A stretch of DNA of 38,234 nt, taken from positions 365,441 through 403,674 of the forward strand of contig NZ_KI912269.1 of the NCBI RefSeq assembly GCF_000242615.2, read 5' to 3'. Position numbers and translations under genes: made by a program. Source of the DNA: Holophaga foetida DSM 6591 (GTDB taxonomy: Bacteria > Acidobacteriota > Holophagae > Holophagales > Holophagaceae). Of the stretch, positions 1 through 8,866 are shown piece after piece. Numbering within the stretch: position 1 is the first letter of the stretch; the number at the start of each line of letters is the position of its first letter. Below the pieces are notes generated by a model. That model saw only the letters and a program-made list of their open reading frames with translations, searched no databases and had not been told where the DNA came from.

Positions 1-711
1 CTGGATGGCCTGCTTCAGGAGGCTGCACGAAAGGAACTGAGCTTCCTGGACTTCCTGGATCTGGTGCTCTCGGAGGAGGCAGCGGCCAAGGACTCAAAGC
101 GAACCCGGATGGGCATCCAGATCGCCCACTTCCCGATCCGGCGGAGCCTGGATGACTACGACTTCGACCTTCAGCCGAGCCTGGATCGCCGCCTGATCCG
201 GGAGCTGGAGACGGGGACCTTCATCGCTCATGCGGAGAACATCCTGCTTCTTGGGCCACCAGGGGTGGGTAAGACCCACTTGGCCATCGGGTTGGGGCGG
301 AAGTCCATCGAACGGGGCGCGAGCTGCCTGTTCGTGAGCGCCACGGCCCTGGTGGGTCAACTGATGCGGGCCGAGGCAGAGGGTCGCCTGGAGGAGCGTC
401 TCCTGCATTTCTCGAAGCTCAAACTACTGATTGTGGATGAGCTAGGATATCTACCCTTCGAGCGGCGGGCGGCCCACCTCATGTTCCAGCTCGTGACCCG
501 GAGATATGAGCGGGGCAGCCTCATGATCACCAGCAACCAGCCAGTGGGTGCGTGGGGCGAGGTGTTCGGGGATACCATCCCGGCAACTGCCATCCTGGAC
601 CGACTGCTGCACCACAGCCACATCATCACCATCAAAGGCGAGAGTTACCGCCTGCGGGAGAAGCGCCGAGCCGGGATCGTCCCGGCCCCGGTGCCAGCGG
701 CCACCACCTGA
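1..711 (+). CDS. istB: IstB-like transposition helper ATPase (5' partial)
   Basis: The reading frame is open from base 1 to the stop at 709-711, so the start lies off the window; about 236 residues are visible. IstB is the AAA+ ATPase that partners the IstA transposase of IS21 elements and directs target choice. Visible motifs are a Walker A loop (GPPGVGKT), a Walker B (LLIVDELGYLPF), a sensor-type segment (MITSNQP) and the usual tail with a DRLLHHSHIITIKGESYR-type stretch. Family members are about 250 residues, so only a short N-terminal piece is missing. The frame appears intact, so the element may be functional. A second copy lies at the other window end in the opposite orientation, visible only beyond the end of its istB. 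Confidence 0.93.
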   Translation: MDGLLQEAARKELSFLDFLDLVLSEEAAAKDSKRTRMGIQIAHFPIRRSLDDYDFDLQPSLDRRLIRELETGTFIAHAENILLLGPPGVGKTHLAIGLGRKSIERGASCLFVSATALVGQLMRAEAEGRLEERLLHFSKLKLLIVDELGYLPFERRAAHLMFQLVTRRYERGSLMITSNQPVGAWGEVFGDTIPATAILDRLLHHSHIITIKGESYRLREKRRAGIVPAPVPAATT

Positions 712-721
712 GCCGCACCCA

Positions 722-770
722 GTGGGGTGTCCTCCGCTTCGGCCTACGGCCTACGCTCCAGACACCCCAC
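722..770. terminator. Hairpin just after istB, inside the IS
   Basis: The arms GTGGGGTGTC (722-731) and GACACCCCAC (761-770) pair perfectly around a loop containing GGCCTACGGCC. The hairpin starts 11 bp after the istB stop and is repeated in the right-hand copy. There is no T-run, so it may be a Rho-independent-like stop or a structural element of the IS end. Confidence 0.45.
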
Positions 771-787
771 GGGCTCATACAACAAGG

Positions 788-830
788 GGGTCAATATCCG
801 TGTCGCCGGGTGGGTTAATTTTCATGTCGC
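788..830 (+). repeat. Two 19-bp direct repeats in the IS end
   Basis: Units at 788-806 (GGGTCAATATCCGTGTCGC) and 812-830 (GGGTTAATTTTCATGTCGC) match at 15 of 19 positions with a 24-bp period. IS21-family ends typically carry such multiple transposase-binding repeats. This supports placing the element end close to 836. Confidence 0.7.
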
Positions 831-836
831 TTGACA

Positions 837-961
837 GTCGTCTGGCGATGCGTCAACATCGCGATGACCAAGGAGCCTTCATTTACATGGAATTGCTAGC
901 TTTCTTACTGCGCGGGCCCGCCACACGGCGCCACCCCCGCCGCGGAGCGGCTTCGTTCAAC
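837..961 (+). repeat. 125-bp shared tail beyond the apparent IS end
   Basis: This stretch lies outside the TGTCAAGCG-type terminus yet is identical in both copies (right copy 37978-38102). It contains a small inverted repeat, GCGATG (845-850) with CATCGC (857-862), and a GC-rich end. Read outward from 959 it begins TGAACGAAG, so TG...CA rules for IS21 ends would also fit an element end here. Either the element is longer than its apparent terminal repeats, or both copies sit beside a second repeated sequence. Confidence 0.7.
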
Positions 962-1306
962 ATGGGAGGCGCAAGCCTTCGGAACTGCAACCTCAACGAG
1001 GCGGAACTCATCGAAACGCTGCTGATCCATGCGAACTTCCAGGGTGCCCAGTTACGCAGAGCCAATCTCAGCGAGGCCAACTGCAAAGAGGCGATATTCA
1101 CGGACGCCAACCTGGAGAAGGCCGACCTCACCCGGGCCAGCTTCCAGCACGCCAACCTGGCCAACGCCAAGTTCCAGGATGCCAAGCTCTACGGAACCAA
1201 CTTCAGCGGCGCCCAGTGCAGCGAGGCCGACTTCAGTGGAGCCCTTGCCAGCGGGGCCAAGTTCGCAGAAGCGATTCTCCAGGGAGCGAAGGGGCTCAGC
1301 TTCTGA
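962..1306 (+). pseudogene. Pentapeptide-repeat protein, N-terminally truncated
   Basis: From the junction at 961 the frame encodes about 114 residues of tandem five-residue units of the A(D/N)LXX type (for example ANLSEANCKEA, ADLTRASFQH, ADFSGALASG). These predict a right-handed quadrilateral beta-helix. The frame is also open backwards through the IS tail, giving a chimeric frame from an ATG at 824, but that part is IS sequence and also occurs at the other window end. An in-frame ATG sits exactly at 962, so a short product could still be made. I judge it a fragment because the unit array begins abruptly at the breakpoint. No partner or function can be named; pentapeptide proteins range from gyrase-protecting to membrane-associated types. 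Confidence 0.75.
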
Positions 1307-1360
1307 CCCTCCCATGCCCAAACAGAAAACCTGGGCCTCATCGGCCCACCAGGAGCCCCT

Positions 1361-2062
1361 ATGAAGATCCTCGGCATTTCCGGCAGCCCCAGAGACGAGA
1401 AGCGCTCAGGCGTCTACCACCTGGTCGAGACCGTGCTGAAGCACACCGGTTGCGAGTACGAACTGGTATCCCTCCGGGGCAAGCAGATCTCGGGATGCAC
1501 CGCCTGCCTGGGCTGTGCCAAGGACAACATCTGCCGGGTCAATGACGATCTGACTCCGCTCCGGCCCAAGATCGTGGAGGCGGATGCCTACGTCATCGGG
1601 GCCCCAAACTACTACTCGACCATGAACGCTGCCACCCACGCATTCCTGGAGCGCTGGTTCCAGTTCCGCCACCAGGAAGGGAGCGCCCTCTGGGGAAAGC
1701 TGGCGGTTTCCGTGGGGGTTGGCGGCACCGATGGCAAGGCCGTGCCCTGGGACATGGAGAAGTTCTTCCTCTACAACTTCATCGAGTCCGTGGCCAAGGT
1801 GGCTGGCCAGGGGGCGGCCTCCTGCTTCTCCTGCGGGTATGGCGAGACCTGCAAGGTGGGCATCCCCACCATGCTCTTCGGCCCGGATCCCAAGATCACG
1901 GACGAGATGATCCCCGATGTCTCCAGGCAGCCAGCGGTCATGAAGGCTGCCGCCGATGCAGGCAGACTGCTGGGGGAGCGCCTCCGGAAGGGCCACGACC
2001 GGAAGGCCGTGACCCAGGCCATGCAGGCCCACCTGATGGCGATGTTCCAGGAGACCGTGTAA
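1361..2062 (+). CDS. Iron-sulfur flavoprotein-like NAD(P)H-dependent FMN reductase family protein
   Basis: The 233-residue protein begins with a flavodoxin-like strand and FMN phosphate loop (MKILGISGSPRDEKRSG). It then has a compact cysteine motif, C46-X2-C49-X2-C52-X5-C58, which in archaeal and anaerobe Isf proteins binds a 4Fe-4S cluster. The segment GAPNYYSTMNAATHAFLER is the usual second FMN-contact loop. Two further cysteines follow in CFSCGYGETC (about 170-180). A Shine-Dalgarno AGGAG lies 5 bp before the ATG. It ends only 4 bp from the convergent protease gene. The likely role is cytoplasmic electron transfer or quinone/oxidant reduction in an anaerobe; the substrate cannot be read from sequence. 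A shorter paralogue-like gene lies at 3291-3887. Confidence 0.8.
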   Translation: MKILGISGSPRDEKRSGVYHLVETVLKHTGCEYELVSLRGKQISGCTACLGCAKDNICRVNDDLTPLRPKIVEADAYVIGAPNYYSTMNAATHAFLERWFQFRHQEGSALWGKLAVSVGVGGTDGKAVPWDMEKFFLYNFIESVAKVAGQGAASCFSCGYGETCKVGIPTMLFGPDPKITDEMIPDVSRQPAVMKAAADAGRLLGERLRKGHDRKAVTQAMQAHLMAMFQETV

Positions 2063-2066
2063 GGAC

Positions 2067-3248
2067 CTACTTATCCCATCCGGGGTAGCTGAGTCGATAG
2101 CGCTGCCTCAGTTCCCGCCTCACGCCAGGGTAGACATCCGCCCGCCGGGCTGCATCTTCTGTGAACTTGACCATGCCCCGAATCTCTTCTGCCTTCCGAA
2201 GGATGTCCTGGTAGGCAGCCAAGTATTCCTTCCGGACGTTCCCCTGCATGCGATCGGGCTCCCATACGACACACCAGGGTCGATCGAAGTTGCCACTGAC
2301 CTGCCCATCGAAACCCGAGGCCATGAAGCGAACCCAGTAGTCATCCAGGGCTGAGGCCCTTTGGGCGATGACGGCGAGACGGGCTTCGTAGATCTGGGTA
2401 CCCTGGATGCGCTGCTGCTCTGTCTCCGAAGGGGCCACAGGATCCGGAATGTGCTGAGAGGCGTCCCTGGACGCGGCCGAGAAGCCATGAGGAACCTGCT
2501 GAGGCCGCCCCTCGGCCAGTGCCTTGGCGTGCTCGATGGCGACAGCGAAGTTGATCCCCTGCGCCTGCCGGAAACTCAACGTATTGATACCCACGGCTTG
2601 GCCACCGCGATCCAGCAGCGGGCCACCGCTATTGCCAGGGTTGAGAGCGGCATCGGTTTGCACCAGCGCCACGGAACCGACTCGCCGCAGGCCACTCACA
2701 ATGCCGCGGGTCACGGTGTTCTGGATGCCGTGAGGCGATCCGATGGCCACCACCTCCTGCCCGGGTTGCAGGTCGCCTGCGGAACCCAACGGGATGACGA
2801 TCTGATTCGAGCGGGGACTCCAGAGCTTGAGCAGGGCGACATCGCACTCCGGTTCTGATTTCGTCACGCTGGCCTGGACCGTGGAGTTGTCGACGAAGCG
2901 GACCGTTACATAGGAAGCTCCCGACACCACATGAACATTGGTGAGCAGGGTATCCGGAGCGATGAAGAAGCCAGTGCCCTGACCCCGGGAAGTCTCGATC
3001 TGCACCAAGGCCGGAAGGGATTTCCTCACCACAGCCTCCCAGGATTCAGGTCCCTGGGTTTGAGGAGCGACCGCAGGGTCGGGGACAGGAAGAGGCACCA
3101 CACCCCTGGCATCCATCTTCGGTTGGGCGGCAACGGGTCGAGGCCTCTTGGTCCAGAACCAAGCCGCGGCCACAAGGGCGAGACCGGCCACAAGCCAGCC
3201 CCCCCAGGAGAAAGCGGAAGCCCCTGGCGACCTCTGGAAATTCGTCAT
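2067..3248 (-). CDS. Membrane-anchored trypsin-like serine protease (HtrA-type, no PDZ)
   Basis: The 393-residue protein has one N-terminal hydrophobic segment (about residues 15-32) after a short polar start, followed by a Pro-rich linker and an S1C/trypsin domain at about 70-240. The catalytic triad is visible as His106 (TNVHVV), Asp136 (CDVALLKL) and Ser207 (GNSGGPLL). The fold motifs GTGFFI, AIGSPHG and TRGIVSG fit DegP/HtrA proteases. There is no PDZ domain. The last 150 residues form a charged region with no family I recognise. It probably acts in the periplasm, tethered to the inner membrane. It lies 42 bp downstream of the flavoprotein gene on the same strand and may be co-transcribed. 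Confidence 0.87.
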   Translation of the reverse strand: MTNFQRSPGASAFSWGGWLVAGLALVAAAWFWTKRPRPVAAQPKMDARGVVPLPVPDPAVAPQTQGPESWEAVVRKSLPALVQIETSRGQGTGFFIAPDTLLTNVHVVSGASYVTVRFVDNSTVQASVTKSEPECDVALLKLWSPRSNQIVIPLGSAGDLQPGQEVVAIGSPHGIQNTVTRGIVSGLRRVGSVALVQTDAALNPGNSGGPLLDRGGQAVGINTLSFRQAQGINFAVAIEHAKALAEGRPQQVPHGFSAASRDASQHIPDPVAPSETEQQRIQGTQIYEARLAVIAQRASALDDYWVRFMASGFDGQVSGNFDRPWCVVWEPDRMQGNVRKEYLAAYQDILRKAEEIRGMVKFTEDAARRADVYPGVRRELRQRYRLSYPGWDK

Positions 3249-3290
3249 GGCTCGGCCTCTGAACGGATAGCCGATGATGGCACAGGTTGA

Positions 3291-3887
3291 TCATCGGAAA
3301 GAAGGCCGCAAGCCCCACCCTTCCACAAGCCTCTGGGCCGTCTGTTCGGCCTCAGCCAGGACGGATTCCGGGATCGCCTCCCCACGGTTCGGGCCCAGGC
3401 CGCAAGCCCGGATGATCTGACCGTCAGCAAAACCCATCCATTCCAAAAAATGGTTGACCCTGGGGAAGATTTCCTTAAAAAAGGCCTGGTCGGGATTGCC
3501 CTGAGTCTGGATGAAGACCAGCTTCTTGCGGGAAAGACGGCCCTTCTGTCCGCCCGCCAGGTACCCGGGGGCGAGAAAGCCGTAAGAGCGGTCCAGGAAA
3601 CCCTTGAGCTGAGCAGTGACATCCCCGAAGTAGACGGGAGTGGCCAGCACCAGGGCATCCGCCGATTCTACGGCGGCCAGAACCGGGGTCAGATCATCCT
3701 GCAGGACACAACGCTCAGCCTTCCCCTTGCAGGCGTAGCACGCCTGGCACCCGCGGTAGCTCAGGCCGTTGAGCTCCACCGTCCGCACCTGGGCCCCCAG
3801 AGCAGTCGCGGCCTCGGCGAGGTGGGCCGCGATGGTGGCCGAGTTCCCCTGGGAGCGGGGACTGCCTAGAAGCACGAGGATGTTCAT
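3291..3887 (-). CDS. Flavodoxin-fold FMN reductase with four-cysteine motif (Isf-like)
   Basis: I place the start at the ATG at 3887 because the protein then opens with the family's first strand (MNILVLLGSPRSQGNS) and a GGAG sits 6 bp upstream; the open frame extends further but without homology. The 198-residue product has C47-X2-C50-X2-C53-X6-C60, a probable 4Fe-4S site, and the FMN loop TPVYFGDVTAQLKGFLDR. It resembles the 1361-2062 product in architecture, but its C-terminal half differs (FIQTQGNPDQAFFKE). It is divergent from the AraC-type gene at 3999, with 111 bp between, so that regulator may control it. A quinone or xenobiotic reductase is possible; the substrate is unknown. Confidence 0.82.
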   Translation of the reverse strand: MNILVLLGSPRSQGNSATIAAHLAEAATALGAQVRTVELNGLSYRGCQACYACKGKAERCVLQDDLTPVLAAVESADALVLATPVYFGDVTAQLKGFLDRSYGFLAPGYLAGGQKGRLSRKKLVFIQTQGNPDQAFFKEIFPRVNHFLEWMGFADGQIIRACGLGPNRGEAIPESVLAEAEQTAQRLVEGWGLRPSFR

Positions 3888-3971
3888 GGGGACTCCAGGG
3901 AAAGATGGACCGATGCGGCTGAGATGAGGATAGGTGGCCTTGGCCAGTCGGTCTATGATGTATAGTCTTGA

Positions 3972-3981
3972 AATCATGATT
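3972..3981. promoter_or_regulatory. Perfect 10-bp palindrome between divergent genes
   Basis: AATCATGATT reads the same on both strands, 17 bp before the araC-type start and in an AT-rich patch of the 111-bp divergent gap. It could be part of an operator or promoter. AraC proteins usually bind direct rather than inverted repeats, so the link is weak. Confidence 0.3.
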
Positions 3982-3998
3982 ATTCGTCCGGAGCTGAT

Positions 3999-4886
3999 AT
4001 GGATGCCTTGGATCAGGTCCTGCAGGACATCCGCCTCACAGACAGCTTCTACGTCCGCAGGGAACTGCGCGCCCCATGGGGCATGGCGATCCCGGAGCAC
4101 GAGAGGGCCAGCTTCCATTTACAGTCGGCGGGCCATTCCTGCCTGAAGGTCGAAGGGCACTGCCTTGAACTGGGGGCTGGGGATTTCGTGGTGCTCCCCC
4201 ACGGCCATGCCCACACCTTCGCCGACAGCCCGAACACCCATGCCCGGCCCATAACAGAGCTGCCCCTGGACACGCCCGATGGGGAAGGTACGGGCGAGCG
4301 ATCGGTGCTGGTCTGCGGAGGCGCCCGAATGGTGGGGCCCGCCTCCCTCGCCATCCAGGCCCAGCTGCCTCCCTTCATCCTCCTGCGAAGGGCGGAGTGC
4401 GAGTCGCTCTATTGGCTCCAACCAACCCTCGCGGCCCTGGACCTGGAGGCCCAGCACAGGCGTATCGGCTCGGACACCGTGATGGCCCGTTTGGCGGACG
4501 TCCTCCTGATCCACGCCATACGAGCCTGGATTGACACGTCACCGGAGCGGAGCCCCTGGTTCCATGCCCTGAAGGACCCCCAGATCGGCCGGAGCCTTGC
4601 CCTTATGCACACGACACCGGAGAAGCCCTGGGACCTTCAAAGCCTCGCAAAAGGGATAGGCATGGGAAGGGCCACCTTCGCCGAACGCTTCGCCCACTTG
4701 GTGGGACTCCCCCCCATGACCTACCTGACCCGCCTTCGCATGAGGCTGGCAGCTTCTGCCCTGAAGGAAGAGCCTGTCACCCTGGGCCAGATGGCGGAGC
4801 GGCTTGGATATGGAAGCGAAGCGGCCTTCAGCCGGGCTTACAAGAAGCACTTCGGAATGGCGCCGGGGACCCATCGCAGGGTTTAG
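3999..4886 (+). CDS. AraC-family transcriptional regulator with cupin sensor domain
   Basis: The 295-residue protein has an N-terminal cupin-like region (about 20-185, with the loop GDFVVLPHGHAHTF) of the AraC_binding type seen in Pseudomonas and Burkholderia regulators. A C-terminal double helix-turn-helix AraC DNA-binding domain follows (about 195-295). The second HTH carries the typical signature QMAERLGYGSEAAFSRAYKK with the closing G.APG.HRR. The ATG at 3999 gives the normal family length. It is transcribed away from the FMN-reductase gene at 3887, and such pairs are commonly regulator and target. The inducing ligand is unknown. Confidence 0.9.
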   Translation: MDALDQVLQDIRLTDSFYVRRELRAPWGMAIPEHERASFHLQSAGHSCLKVEGHCLELGAGDFVVLPHGHAHTFADSPNTHARPITELPLDTPDGEGTGERSVLVCGGARMVGPASLAIQAQLPPFILLRRAECESLYWLQPTLAALDLEAQHRRIGSDTVMARLADVLLIHAIRAWIDTSPERSPWFHALKDPQIGRSLALMHTTPEKPWDLQSLAKGIGMGRATFAERFAHLVGLPPMTYLTRLRMRLAASALKEEPVTLGQMAERLGYGSEAAFSRAYKKHFGMAPGTHRRV

Positions 4887-4911
4887 ACGCATTCACAGAC
4901 AAAAGCATAAA

Positions 4912-5096
4912 TTCCACCACTAAGCACGAAGGGCACCAAGTTTCACCAAGAAAAGCCTGATGTGTCGACCAGGACACTCGGGCCTGGTGTCCAGCCCCGT
5001 GGAGTGTATGGCATGGACTAGATTTCGCACTCGCCCTTGGGCAAAGCCGTGGGTCGCTGGTGAGCCCTTGGTGTCTTTGTGGCTTGGTGGTGGAAG
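4912..5096. repeat. Intergenic inverted repeat of CACGAAG/CACCAAG words
   Basis: The 321-bp gap between the araC-type gene and groEL has no gene. Its left arm starts TTCCACCACTAAGCACGAAG and continues with CACCAAG words. The right arm (about 5064-5096) is the inverse, with CTTGGTGT and CTTGGTGGTGGAA. The words recur every 8-9 bp. The same word family fills the argD-argF' gap at 18757-18852. The stretch between the arms (about 4956-5063) shows nothing I recognise. Confidence 0.7.
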
Positions 5097-5143
5097 TCGT
5101 TTTTGCGCTTTAGTTTATTGATTGCGATCGGTATTAGCTGAAG

Positions 5144-5171
5144 AAAAGGCCCGGACGAATCCGGGCCTTTT
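5144..5171 (-). terminator. Rho-independent terminator of groES-groEL
   Basis: A perfect 12-bp stem, AAAAGGCCCGGA / TCCGGGCCTTTT, has a CGAA loop. It lies 37 bp past the groEL stop on the transcript strand. The stem itself supplies the T-run, on both strands. Confidence 0.85.
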
Positions 5172-5207
5172 CTTTTGAGACAGTCTGGCTGCGGGCAGCC
5201 CGATGTC

Positions 5208-6848
<1,641 letters not shown>

Positions 6849-6886
6849 GTGTATCTCCTATGAAATGGGAAATCGTGAAAGGAATC

Positions 6887-7174
6887 TTACTTGACGATGG
6901 CCAGGATCTCGTCTTCGCGAACGATGACGAGGTCAACGCCGTCGACCTTGATCTCGGTGCCGGTGTACTTGCCGATCAGGACCTTGTCGCCGGCCTTGAC
7001 GGTGAGGGGCACACGCTTGCCGTTGTCGTCGTACTTGCCTTCGCCGACGGCGATGATCTCGGCCTCGAGGGGCTTCTCCTTGGCGGTGTCGGGGATGATG
7101 ATGCCGCCACGAACCGTCTCAGCTGCCTCGACGCGCTTCAGGACCACGCGATCGTAAAGGGGGGTGATGTTCAT
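6887..7174 (-). CDS. groES: 10-kDa co-chaperonin GroES
   Basis: The start is the ATG at 7174 (MNITPLYDRVVLKRVEAAE), preceded by GGAGG at good spacing; the frame is open further upstream, but that region is the CIRCE leader. The 95-residue protein shows the mobile loop (about residues 17-33, TVRGGIIIPD) and the roof segment, closing with the usual VREDEILAIVK-type end. It caps the GroEL ring. It is the first gene of the operon, 38 bp before groEL. Confidence 0.98.
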   Translation of the reverse strand: MNITPLYDRVVLKRVEAAETVRGGIIIPDTAKEKPLEAEIIAVGEGKYDDNGKRVPLTVKAGDKVLIGKYTGTEIKVDGVDLVIVREDEILAIVK

Positions 7175-7209
7175 GAAATCCTCCATGATGGATACCCCGG
7201 GCGGGGATG

Positions 7210-7236
7210 TTAGCACTCACGATGTGCGAGTGCTAA
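7210..7236. promoter_or_regulatory. CIRCE operator (HrcA-binding)
   Basis: A perfect match to the consensus: TTAGCACTC (7210-7218), 9-bp spacer, GAGTGCTAA (7228-7236). It sits immediately downstream of and slightly overlapping the predicted -10 box, in the groES leader. HrcA repression of groESL is thus expected; hrcA is not in the window. Confidence 0.98.
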
Positions 7237-7262
7237 TTTAGCGCGCCACACCTGAGTGTCAA
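7235..7262 (-). promoter_or_regulatory. Sigma-70-type promoter of groES-groEL
   Basis: On the minus strand TTGACA (7262-7257) is followed after 16 bp by TAAATT (7240-7235). The -35 is perfect and the -10 matches at four of six positions. The CIRCE operator overlaps the -10 edge by two bases, a classic repressible arrangement. Confidence 0.75.
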
Positions 7263-7405
7263 GCATGAATTGCGGGGACTCAAAATTTTCTTAGTCGATT
7301 ACAGTCATATTTTCTTCCTCAAATCAAAGACAAATTTCACCCGTCGCAACACAAACCCTTGAAAAAAGCCAAGATTTCCAAGGAAACGGAGCCCCTCCAG
7401 CGCGC

Positions 7406-7411
7406 TAATCT
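7406..7411 (+). promoter_or_regulatory. Candidate -10 box directly before the zinc-ribbon gene
   Basis: TAATCT ends 6 bp before the ATG at 7418 and there is no good ribosome-binding site. A start of transcription at the ATG, giving a leaderless mRNA, is possible. No clear -35 is visible. The rest of 7263-7405 is AT-rich and holds nothing else I can name. Confidence 0.3.
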
Positions 7412-7417
7412 AGAGCC

Positions 7418-8122
7418 ATGAGCGTCCTCCCCATCCTTCAAGAACTCCAGTCGGTTCACGACAACCTGGCTGTCATCCAACGGGACCTGAACAACTTCCC
7501 CCCAGAACTGGCCACTCTGGACGCCGACCTGAAAACCACGCAGAAACGTCTGTCGGATATCGCCAAAACACTGGAGGCCCTGGAAACCAAGCGACAGGAG
7601 ATGTCCAAGACCCTGGACCAGGCCCAGAATCTGGAGGACTCCGCCCGAACCTCCGTGAAGGCAGCCAAGCAGAAGGTCCAGTACGCTGCCGCCCTTCGGG
7701 ATCTCGACGCCCGGGAGCGGGAGCGGAATGCCGTGGCCCGTCCCATGAAGGAGACTGAACAGCGGATCGAGGCTCTGAAAGCCGAGTCCATCGAACTGGA
7801 AGCCAAAGAGATCAAGCTGCAGGGCGAGTTCAACGATTACCACGCCACCTTCCTTGCCGAGCACGAAAACCAAGTGGTGGCCGAGAAGCGTCTGACCATC
7901 CGCAGGGCGGAGCTGGAGCAGGCCCTGGGCAGCAGCGAGCTGAACCGCTTCAACCGCATCCTCCAGCAGCGGCAGGGAAAGGCCCTTGTCGCGGTGGAAG
8001 GCGGCACCTGCACGGGGTGCCGGACCAAGGTCCGCTCCATGGTCCTCCACCAGCTGAAGGAAACGGGCATGGTCTCCTGCGAGTCCTGCCAGCGCTATCT
8101 CATGCAGCCCGCCAACTCATGA
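7418..8122 (+). CDS. Coiled-coil protein with C-terminal C4 zinc ribbon
   Basis: The 234-residue protein is a long charged helical coiled coil (about residues 5-180, many E/K/Q/L heptads) followed by a CXXC...CXXC zinc ribbon (CTGC about 200, CESC about 226). This is the architecture of the zf-RING_7 family, proposed nucleic-acid-binding proteins of unknown exact role that are widespread in Acidobacteriota, Actinobacteria and others. Its stop codon overlaps the ATG of the YggS-type gene by 4 bp (ATGA), so the two are translationally coupled. No ribosome-binding site is seen. Confidence 0.85.
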   Translation: MSVLPILQELQSVHDNLAVIQRDLNNFPPELATLDADLKTTQKRLSDIAKTLEALETKRQEMSKTLDQAQNLEDSARTSVKAAKQKVQYAAALRDLDARERERNAVARPMKETEQRIEALKAESIELEAKEIKLQGEFNDYHATFLAEHENQVVAEKRLTIRRAELEQALGSSELNRFNRILQQRQGKALVAVEGGTCTGCRTKVRSMVLHQLKETGMVSCESCQRYLMQPANS

Positions 8123-8793
8123 TCAATATCCCTCTGCGCGTGGAAATTCTCAGGGCGCGGATTCAGAAGGCATGTGAAGCCTGCAACCGCGTTCCCAGCT
8201 CTGTCGAGCTGCTGCCGGTGTCAAAACGGCAGCCCATGGAGCTCATCCAGTCCGCCAGCCAGTTGGGCTTCGCGACCTTCGGCGAAAACTATGTCCAGGA
8301 AGGCCTGGCCAAGGCCCAGGCGTGCCCCGACCTGAGTTTCGTCCTCATCGGGCCCCTTCAGCGCAACAAGACCAAGCAGGCCCTCCTAAGCTTCACCGAG
8401 ATCATGACCGTGGACCGCTCCGAGCTGGCCCTGCGCCTTCGCCACCTGGCGGAGGAACTCCAGCTCTCCCGAGGCATCTGGATCCAGATGGACCTCTGGG
8501 GTGAAGAGACCAAGATGGGGGGCTGCTCCGAGACAGCGTTGCCTGCCCTGATCAAGACGCTGGAAGGGGACACCCGGCTCCCCCTCCAGGGATTCCTCGC
8601 CATCCCCCCCCCGGGACAGCCCGAAGCCTTCCAGGATATGGCCCAACTCCGGGAGAGATGGCAGGACAAGCTCGGCCAGCGCCTCCGCCTCTCGATGGGC
8701 ATGAGCGACGACCTGGAGGAAGCCGTCCAGGCCGGGAGCGACCAGGTGCGAATCGGCACGGCCCTCTTCGGGGAAAGGGCGATGTCCGCCTAG
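8119..8793 (+). CDS. YggS-family PLP homeostasis protein
   Basis: I take the ATG at 8119, overlapping the upstream stop. The 224-residue product keeps the family marks: PLP lysine Lys36 (LLPVSKRQP), FGENYVQE, IGPLQRNK, and the phosphate-binding end (SMGMSDDLEEAV then VRIGTALFGER). YggS/PLPBP proteins are single-domain TIM barrels that bind pyridoxal phosphate and buffer it, affecting amino-acid pools. It is coupled to the zinc-ribbon gene and is followed by the flavocytochrome gene after 73 bp. Confidence 0.94.
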   Translation: MINIPLRVEILRARIQKACEACNRVPSSVELLPVSKRQPMELIQSASQLGFATFGENYVQEGLAKAQACPDLSFVLIGPLQRNKTKQALLSFTEIMTVDRSELALRLRHLAEELQLSRGIWIQMDLWGEETKMGGCSETALPALIKTLEGDTRLPLQGFLAIPPPGQPEAFQDMAQLRERWQDKLGQRLRLSMGMSDDLEEAVQAGSDQVRIGTALFGERAMSA

Positions 8794-8866
8794 AGCTGGC
8801 CCCCCATCCAGCCTTACAGTCCACGACCCAGCGGACCGATAGCGATGTATCGGCTGCGGAGGTCAC

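Larger units (their letters stand above)
1..836 (+). mobile_element. IS21-family insertion sequence, right-hand part (left copy)
   Basis: The segment holds the end of an istB-type ATPase gene, a hairpin, and two 19-bp direct repeats of the kind found in IS21-family ends. Read inward from base 836 the end begins TGTCAAGCGACATG and contains AATTAACCC, which resembles terminal repeats of this family as I remember them. istA and the left end lie outside the window, so no target duplication can be checked. The proposed end at 836 is an inference: the sequence shared with the right copy continues to 961, so the true end could instead be about 959. Confidence 0.75.
705..961 (+). repeat. 257-bp inverted repeat, left arm
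   Basis: This arm equals the reverse complement of 37978-38234 except for one substitution (C at 798, T on the matching strand at 38141). It covers the last codons of istB, the IS end and 125 bp beyond. After 961 the two flanks diverge completely. The single difference shows these are two real copies. The repeat probably extends past the right window end, because the match is cut off there. Confidence 0.95.

Noticed and set aside
824..961. An ATG-started frame in the IS tail fused to the pentapeptide gene as a full gene
   Set aside because: The same bases occur at the other window end beside an aminotransferase, so they are IS or repeat sequence, not the gene's own N-terminus.
4912..5096. 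A CRISPR array from the regular short repeats
   Set aside because: Units are only 8-9 bp with 2-3 bp between cores, inverted within the element, and there are no spacers or cas genes.
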